Positions 56,826 to 64,000 of a stretch of 64,000 nucleotides of DNA are shown piece by piece (position 1 is the stretch's first letter; each line of letters opens with the position of its first letter). Under the pieces are notes generated by a model. The model searched no databases. It was not told the origin of the DNA and saw nothing but the letters and a program-made list of their open reading frames with translations. The position numbers and the translations under genes are program-made. The DNA is from Euborellia annulipes (lineage: Eukaryota > Arthropoda > Insecta > Dermaptera > Anisolabididae): assembly GCA_023213315.1 (NCBI GenBank), contig JAKCPI010007974.1, positions 62,001-126,000 of the forward strand. Reading direction: 5' to 3'.

Positions 56826-57265
56826 AGTGCCGGATTAAGCAACATAGAGGCCCTTAGGCAGTCGAAATCTCGGGGCCCTGTCAGCTAATAATTTTACCAG
56901 GGGCGTATATAGAAATTTTTTTCCGCCTCCGAAAAAATCTTTTTTTTCCAAAACTTTGTTTTCCGTCCTGCTTTTCCCCTAGAAAGACGAAATTTTTGCC
57001 GCCCTTTGAATTTTTTTCCCTAAAATTTTTTTCGCACTGCGGAACATTTTTTTTCCCCTTTTATTGGTTTAAATGAAATGCATAAATCATAAAGCGGGCC
57101 TATAGGCAGGAAAGGAAAAAAAAAACACATGTTGGAGAAATTTGATTATAATTAATAAGAAAAAAGATACCCCTCCCCCCCCCCCCCTCTTAACCGAGAG
57201 GCTAGAAAACATAATTTATGTATCGTTAAAGTCTATAAGGGCTAAGATGCCGAAAAGACTAAAAA
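56826..57265. repeat. Patchwork of MITE ends and a SINE tail
   Basis: CAGTGCCGGATTAAGC (hAT-like left end), CCAGGGGCGTATATAG (second left end), C-runs, then a SINE tail fragment (GATGCCGAAAAGAC). Right ends not identified. Confidence 0.5.
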
Positions 57266-57346
57266 AATGATAGATAAGGTAAATGTTACTGTTGTCCGTA
57301 CTTTTTATAAAATAATCCAAAGGTCATTTAATTATTGACATAGATT

Positions 57347-57386
57347 GGTTCTGAGGATGCTCCCAAATGGGACTAAAACGTTGGCC
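57347..57386 (+). ncRNA. Hammerhead-like motif, one core change
   Basis: GGTT | CTGAGGA | T | TCCC-AAAT-GGGA stem | AAAACGTT | GGCC. Stem I pairs with two wobbles; the first G of GAAA is A. Confidence 0.4.
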
Positions 57387-57545
57387 TTGTTTTAAATCAA
57401 TAAATGAAAAAAATTTACTTGCCACTCATATTTTTTTTTTTTTGTGCTCTTTAAAACAGAGGACTTTAAACTTTTGGAAAATATCTTTAAAGAAAAAATA
57501 CTTGATATTAACTGGATCTTAATTTTAATTTAAAATCTACTTTAA

Positions 57546-57934
57546 GGTGCGCGTCTCGGGGTGCTAATTTTGGGACTTTCCAGCGGCCACAATTTTGAAG
57601 CTATCGACCTCAAATTTTTTTTTAAATTAAAGCTATTTAAAATATCTACAACTTATAGAAGCCCTTTTTTTTGATTTTCGAAAAAAAAAAAATTTTTTTT
57701 AGATTAATCGCATTAAATAAAAGATATTTAAAAAAAAAGGAGCTCTATAAATTGTAGATAATTAAATTAGTAATCATTGTGTTAAAAAATAATTAATTTT
57801 TTGCCTTTAATTAATTAGCTGGAAAGTCTAGAATGAAATGGAAAAAGTCCCTTGTTTTCCAATGGGGGAACACTAACGCCATCTGGTGCCGCCTCGAGTC
57901 AATCGTGTTTTAACGGTTTTCCGAGACGCGCACC
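57546..57934. mobile_element. TTAA-flanked MITE
   Basis: Perfect 14-bp inverted termini GGTGCGCGTCTCGG / CCGAGACGCGCACC, flanked by TTAA at 57542-57545 and 57935-57938; 389 bp, noncoding. Confidence 0.8.
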
Positions 57935-58475
57935 TTAAATCCTTATTGGCTAAAATTATTATTAATTTATTATTTTCTATATAGAGTTTTATGTTTCTTA
58001 AATTTACTACTCGAAAAAAAAAACCATTTCATTTAAAGTAAAATTCAAAATAAAAGGAACGACTTAACAGTAGGTCTCGTTCATCTGAATGACTCGTTCA
58101 CTCTCATCCACTCTACTCGCTTGAACATAGCGTTGTTGACCTCCTTCCTTTTCTTCCTTCTAGGCTTCATCTGGTTACCTAATATCACGTTAATATATTA
58201 ACATAATGGCTGATGTACAAGTGATGCTATAGATTATTATCTTTTTTGCTTTCATTTTTTTTTTGTTTAATTATTATTTTAAATATTTCCTTTTGTGCAT
58301 TTTACTTTTTAACTGCCAAATTTCATGGATAAAACAACCATGGACTAAATGCAAATATGTCTTGTATTTTATCAATTCTTTAGCCTTTAGTTTACAAGGT
58401 CTTGACATATTTATTAAAGAATATTTCTCTTATAATCCCACCAACCATAATGAGTTATGATTCGGTTATGCAGCA

Positions 58476-58511
58476 ATGGAGGAGGAGACATTTGCCTATA
58501 CTTACAAATTT
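58476..58511 (+). CDS. Possible short first coding exon of an unidentified gene
   Basis: ATG followed by eleven sense codons (MEEETFAYTYKF) ends exactly at a strong donor, TTT|GTAAGT, phase 0. Upstream 58060-58475 has no recognised transposon. I do not recognise the peptide and found no downstream exon before the LINE at 59863. It could be chance. Confidence 0.25.
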
Positions 58512-59862
58512 GTAAGTAATTTTTATTTATTTTTTTTTTTATTTAAAAATACGTATTTGATTTTTCTTTCTTTTTTTTGATAATTTGATAATAAATAAAT
58601 TCAATGTTAGAAAGGATCTTTCATTAATATTATATTTTTGAAAGTTAAGATAAATGAAATTTTTTCATAATTTATAAATTGATTAAATTTGTTGCTTATT
58701 TTTTATAATCAACGATTTTTTTTTTTAATATATTTTTTTATATCGACGGTAGTCAAATTTTTACTTTCTCTTTGCCTATATATGAAATATATAGAGAGAA
58801 AGTATTCGATTCATTTTTATTAGAACCATTATTTTTGCAAGTTCTACCATTATAAAAATTTATTAAATATAAAGAACTTTAGCTTCATATAAATCGTGAA
58901 TTAATCTGAGAAAAATCTTGCTTTTATATAAGGTTGGAGCTCAACGGACAACTCTATCCTGACTTTCTCTTACGGTTTCTTTTTATTTGTAATCTTTCTA
59001 TTCTCTCCAATTTCCACCAATGCGGAGTCGAATTTTAGCACGTGGAATATTAACGAATATTTTATTTACTTGCAAGTTGTAAAAGTTGATACCTTACATG
59101 ACAATTTGTTACTTTTTAATTTACTAAATTTAGTTTTAATATACTTTGTTTCTATAAGAATTAAATTAATTTTTATTTTCCATTTACAATTTATATAAAT
59201 TAATTAGAAACTTTTTAAATTTACTTTATTTTTAGATTTTAATATTGGTAAAACCTTTTATAAAAGCAAGATTTTTCTTAGATTAATTCAAGATTTATAG
59301 GAAGTTAAAGTACTATTGGTTTATTTAATTTAAAATTTAATCGATGAAGCCTTTATAAAAATTTGGTCTATAGGGAGCTACAAAAATTTTCATAGAGCGC
59401 AAAAAATTGTAATATATATTTTTTTACGGTGTATATCGTCTGAGAGATAAAATGTTTTTGCCGTTGCCAATGCCATTCATTGTTCATTAAGTTCAAACAA
59501 TGGTGGTCGAATTCCGACAACTGATCAACAAATCGAACAAAAAAATCTGTAATGAATTTTTTGGGAATCCTGAGGATTATAAAAATTATTTTATTATTAT
59601 TATTATGATTTTCATGCGCGCTGAGCGATATGAAAATTCTTTCCTATGAATATGAAAATTTATCGCTCTTCTGGCACCTGTTGCAAAAATAAAAAATAAC
59701 TTGGTAAAAGCACCTATCTTATTCCTAGAAATTGATTTTATTAATAGATATTGAACATTATTTGCACTCTCATAAAATTAATAATTTCTTCTTATCTTCC
59801 TGAAAAAAAAAAATTAGAAAAATATTAGATTTTCCATTCTTGAAAATTTATTTTTCCACATA
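58512..59862. other. AT-rich, no exon recognised
   Basis: Apart from the Family A end at 58762-58812 I see no coding or repeat signal. Confidence 0.4.
58762..58812 (-). repeat. Family A end fragment
   Basis: Only the small end hairpin TTTTTACTTTCTCTTTGCC ... AGAGAGAAAGTATTCGATTC remains. Confidence 0.65.
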
Positions 59863-62800
59863 GGCATGAATGAAATGAATTGGGTTGGAGGTTACTCCCA
59901 TGAGATCGTTAATGTACATAAGGAATAGGGGTGGGAGAGAAGAGGGGAACACCTGCGTTGATTGAATGCGGAATAGAAGACACACCGTCGACTACAACCG
60001 AGATCTTTCGCTCCGTTAGAAAGCTCTTGATCCACTGGCACAGCTCAGAGGATAGGCCAAAAGATGGAAGTTTAGCATAAAGATTTTTATGCCATACCTG
60101 ATCGAAAGCCTTCGAAATGTCAAGAGCAACTGCAATAGTTTCCCCTTTCATTTCCATGGCTTTGTTCCAGAGGTGTGTGACAAAGCTCAAAATAACGAGC
60201 ATGCCTGAAACCATATTGCCTATCATTCATCATTCCGCAATGTTCCAGATGATTTAAAATTTGAATGTTGAGGGCTTTTTCCATAATTTTGGATAGTATG
60301 AAGGTTATTGCGATTGGGCGATAGCTGCTGGGAAGAGAGGAGTCACCTTTTTTGGGAATGGGTTTGAATATTCGCCAATTTCCAAGAGTCGGGAAAATTT
60401 CCCGAGGAAAATGAGAGGTTGAACAACCTGGATAATATTGGGACCAATTCAGGGGAACATTTTTTAATGACGATGGGGAGAATACCGTCAGGGCCTGGGG
60501 ATTTGTCGATTACTAGCTCCTTAATAACCTTTTTAATTAGTTTATTCCTAAAATGAATTTTATCCATTGAAATTTTATTGGAATGCTGGGTCGGAGGATC
60601 GCGACTATTGGCTTTATCGTCAATAGTAGAATTGGATGCGAAGAGAGAAGCAAAGATTTGGGCTTTTTCAAATGGGGTAGTGGCAATTTTACCATCAGGC
60701 AAATTAAGAGGTGGAAATGAAGATGAGGAAAAGTTAGGGCCTACTGCCTTGGCCAAAGACCAGAAGCGTCGACTACCATTTGGGCAGGATGCCAATTGGT
60801 CGCATTTCCTCTGCTCGAAGGTCCTTTTAGCCTCATTGATGGTCTTCTGACATTGGGTTCTGGCCTTACGAAATCTATCCCACTCCAACGGATCATGAGA
60901 CAGTTTCCAGTTCTCATATGCTTGATTTTTGGCGCTAGTGGCTTTCACACATTGGACATTAAACCATGGTTTGGATTTTTTTTCCCTTTTGATATATTTT
61001 AAAGGGTACGTACATTTCCATACCCATGATTATGGCGTCTGTGATAGAGTCAGCCGCCTGAGAAGCATTGGTTCCGTTGAAGCAGTAATCATTCCATGGA
61101 AAAGACGAATAGAAGATTCTTAGGTCATCCCATTGGGCTGAGTGGAATTGCCAAATTTTCCGGGGAGGGATGCGTTTTATTTTTTTTTTATTTTTTTTAT
61201 TTATTCTTTAAAATGTACATAGGGCCTCAGGCCCCCTTAGTGTACAAGTTTATTAAAGAGAGGAAAATAAAGGTATATAAAACAAAAATTTATTAAAAAC
61301 GAAAAAAATGTGAAAATATTGAGCATCGCCATCGACAAGCTTGAAGGCTGCTAATTCGACCTTCTACTAAAGCCCGGCAGGTGTCGGACAATCAGGAATT
61401 GTCATTAGGAAGGAAGTGGGCAAGAGCGGCTCTACGAAAACTGGCAAACCTAGTGCATCTCCGGATCTCTACAGGAAGGCTGTTCCAGAGTCTGCTGGCT
61501 GTTACAACAAACGACCGGGACATTGTCCCAGATCTATGAATAGGACAGGAGAGGGTAAGAGCTCTCTCTGACCGTCCCGGTGTGAGTGAATTAAAAGATA
61601 CCGCGGAAGTGCCGAACTGGTAATTTTGAAAAGAAATATGACGAATCTATACCTCACAAACGCCCGCAGATCCATCCCCAGAAAGTCCCTAACTCGGTGG
61701 GAGACATGATCCCTTGGTCCCAGATGGTATATGTACCTCACACACGCATTGAGGGCCACACTTAGTCTTCTAAATGAAGAAGAATCCGCATTAAAAAAAA
61801 ACTACATCACCGAAGAGGAAGTGAGGAAGGATTAAGGCCCTGGCCAGATGGTTAGTGGGAGATGTCTTGAATACTACCGTGACAAGGGAGTGGTCGGAAG
61901 TGCCAAGAGGGGGGGCTACTGAAGGAAAGTAAGAGTGTGGGTTGGAGGTAATAAATAGGTCTAGAAGATGGGGGGCATGTGTTGGATTGTCTGGAACACG
62001 GTGTGGGTTCACCAATGATTTGGGTGAGGTCGCAAGAATCGCAAAAATTATTGGCTGCCCTCCCTGCAGCATCGGTGGTGCCCGAGTATTTCAGCCAATC
62101 TTTGTGGTGAACGTTAAAATCTCCTAGGAAGGAGATTTCATTTGAAGGGAATTTGGTTTGGATAGTATTGACACATTCTGTGAGGTGGTCGAAAAAGTAA
62201 GTATGGTTGCTAGCATTGGGGGAACGATAGATACAGCATAGGAAATGATTCGATGATTTGGCTGAGATTTTGAGCCATAGTATATCGAAATCGTTAGACT
62301 CGAGTTCATGCATTCTCCTACAGGAAACATCTGATCTTACATAGGCGCAGACGCCTCCCTTAAAGCGAAACTTATCAAGGATATGGTAGTTAGGGTAATT
62401 AAGGTGGGGGCTCCTGAGTTGTTTGCTGAAATCTGGGTTTCTCCAAGAACAAGAATTTGGGGATTGACTCGTTCGAGATGGTGGTGGACGGCATTAAGGT
62501 TTGAATTCAGTCCTCGAATATTGGTGAACTGAATTGTGAAATCCTGGTTTGGAAATTTAAGAGGATTTTTCCTCATAGAACCCGCGGGAGTAGCCTCCAC
62601 CCGGAGATCCGAACGGGAGGCTAGTTTAACTCCGGAATATTTTACTCTCGCTGATTCCATGAGGATATTGTTAATTTGGTTTTTTTTTATGGAAGTAAGG
62701 GAAAAGTTACTGGATTGGCTGGGTGGATTTTGGGTTAAGGGAGAAGGAAAGTCGGAGGAGAGTGAAGAGAAGAAAGAAGAGAGCCGGAATTCCTGGCCAG

Positions 62801-62960
62801 GGCCTGTATCTACGCTATGACTAGCATAGACACCAGAAACATGGATCAAAGGCATTAGTAACCAGATAACCATTCTTAAAGTGCCCATTAGCCAAGTGGT
62901 GGTGTCTCATCCGGGCGATTTGCATCTACCACCTAGAGCTCGCGTGGGAAGGGTCGCTCC
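59863..62960 (-). mobile_element. Degenerate CR1/Jockey-type LINE, interrupted by a second LINE
   Basis: Reading the minus strand: a Pro/Ser-rich leader (62888-62600), endonuclease start FTNIRGLNSNLNAVHHHL, endonuclease core FLGDFNVHHKDWLKY and DHSLVTVVF, then an insertion (61795-61165), then the linker WDDLRIFYSSFPWNDY, then reverse transcriptase (RFWSLAKAVGPN, DKSPGPDGILP, motif A VALDISKAFDQVWHK, INAGVP, LFLMYINDLMGV). Several frameshifts and stops occur. The sequence stops at IHAYV, just where the catalytic YVDD should be. 62889-63060 is probably more of its 5-prime region. The family looks like one I know from crustacean genomes; unverified. Confidence 0.85.
61165..61795 (-). mobile_element. 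5-prime-truncated LINE tail inserted in the other LINE
   Basis: Minus strand encodes the C-terminal region typical of Jockey/CR1 elements (ALNACVRYIYHLGPRDHVSH, then FLGMDLRAFVRYR) and ends in an A-rich tail (T-run at 61178-61205 on the plus strand). Host LINE coding resumes on both sides, so this is a nested later insertion. I could not find a clean target duplication. Confidence 0.75.
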
Positions 62961-63103
62961 TCACCCTTAAGCCGAAAATTCCAGCCATCAAGCAGGGATT
63001 TACAGCCCGCTACCCCTATTCCCCTATCACCCTACCATCTGTGAGAAAATTAAAACTACGAGTGACGCCATCCCCTATCTCCATTTCGATTATGGCATAT
63101 AAT

Positions 63104-63221
63104 AAAAAAAATCTGGTGTGACTGGCGCACAGCACACAACTTTCCCTTCGGTAAGAGAAAGTTGTGTACCGTGCTGGTCACATCAAATTTTATATAGATC
63201 TATATATATAAAATTCAAGAG

Positions 63222-63287
<66 letters not shown>

Positions 63288-63360
63288 TTACCAGACCGCA
63301 CCATCATTTATAATTATTTTTCAGATTTTTTGTGTAGAGATATATTTAGTTTCCCATAGC
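63104..63360 (+). repeat. Family A long hairpin plus (TA)n
   Basis: Hairpin AATCTGGTGTGACTGGCG ... GTCACATCAAATTTT at 63110-63192, then about 60 bp of (TA)n (63222-63281), then GTGTAGAGATATATTTAG. Confidence 0.7.
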
Positions 63361-63459
63361 AACTTGACCTCTTCCAATTCATAAGTAAAAAGTAAAAAAG
63401 TCAATAAATTCAAAATTTCCATAGGGTATTTTAAATGTTGATTGTTTTCCCTAGCAAAA

Positions 63460-63620
63460 AGTAATTTTTTCCGCCTCTTTCCCACCAAGCGGAAAATTTT
63501 TTTCCCTTCTGTGGAAATTATTTTCCCTTTGTTTTTTTAGGGAGACTAAATTTTTTCTCCGCCTTGCGGAAAATTTTTTTTCTCTCACGTGGGAATCATT
63601 TGACTTATATTTGTTTTTTT
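63460..63620. repeat. Fragment of a hAT interior
   Basis: TTTTAGGGAGACTAAATTTT and GGGAATCATTTGAC match the interior of 9685-9980. No termini. Confidence 0.5.
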
Positions 63621-63631
63621 TTTTGCTCAAA

Positions 63632-63732
63632 ACATGTATATCCATTAAAATCTCGACATCGAATTTTTGACATGATCGCAACACTTTCTCTATCTATATA
63701 TTTCATATATAGGGTAAGAGAAAGTAATAATG
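63632..63732 (+). repeat. Family A right-end fragment
   Basis: AAAATCTCGACATCGAATTT through GGGTAAGAGAAAGTAATAA. Confidence 0.75.
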
Positions 63733-63810
63733 AAATGTATATTAGAAAAGTTGACCCCTTCCGTTTTGAGCTGGATACGATATATATAGGCGTATTTATT
63801 CGCATTTAAC

Positions 63811-64000
63811 CAAGGGCGGATCCAGAGGTGTTTCTCGGGGGGGGGGGGGGGTAATCTGGTGTGACTCGTCGCACAGCACACTATTTTTTTTTAATTTCGG
63901 TAATTTAAAAGCGCATTCTGTACTTGTTTGCCAGAATATAAATACACATCAAATTTTTAAGTATTAATTTTAAAAATTTTACATTAAAAATAAATTTTTT
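63811..64000. mobile_element. hAT-type MITE cut by the window end
   Basis: Starts CAAGGGCGGATCCAGAGG and is the reverse complement of the 15079-15346 family, again holding the AATCTGGTGTGACT segment of Family A. Right end lies outside. Confidence 0.7.

Overview
The window is nuclear DNA of an invertebrate animal, most likely an arthropod. It is strongly AT-rich. Its genes are split by GT-AG introns (one GC-AG) and match conserved metazoan families. Most of the sequence is transposon debris. One LINE closely resembles, from memory and unchecked, a lineage common in crustaceans; the species cannot be named from sequence alone.

Four conserved genes are supported. (1) An RPRD2-like RNA polymerase II CTD-binding regulator, plus strand, 17059-32026, eight exons, 917 codons. 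(2) A UBE2F-type NEDD8-conjugating enzyme, minus strand, 38976-41588, four exons, 182 codons. (3) An RMDN1-like TPR protein, minus strand, 45509-48802, seven exons, 297 codons, with one GC-AG intron. (4) The first two coding exons of a PIAS SUMO ligase, plus strand, 51009-53653; the rest was not found before the window ends. RMDN1 and PIAS are divergently arranged. The four share no pathway, apart from UBE2F and PIAS both belonging to ubiquitin-like conjugation systems.

Layout: 1-16960 is intergenic and filled with repeats; 17-32 kb is RPRD2 with transposons in nearly every long intron; 32-39 kb is intergenic with nested MITEs; 39-41.6 kb is UBE2F with a dead mariner in its last intron; 42-44.3 kb has palindromes and a broken RTE element; 45.5-48.8 kb is RMDN1; 51-53.7 kb is the PIAS 5-prime part; 55-64 kb is MITEs plus a LINE that another LINE has jumped into.

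The mobile fraction includes a tRNA-derived SINE family in at least ten pieces, a second tRNA-derived SINE family, many hAT-type MITEs with 8-bp target duplications and G/C homopolymers, TTAA- and TA-flanked MITEs, a Harbinger-like element, a Helitron end, two LINE clades, and an unnamed ~0.5-1 kb family (Family A) with hairpins at both ends.

The most notable signal is a dispersed RNA motif: CTGANGA, one extra T, a hairpin whose stem differs between copies but stays paired, GAA, a very short often palindromic stem, and flanks that pair with each other. This fits small hammerhead ribozyme variants, a class known from Penelope-like retroelements. Several copies sit in palindromic, head-to-head insertions flanked by 12-15 bp target duplications.
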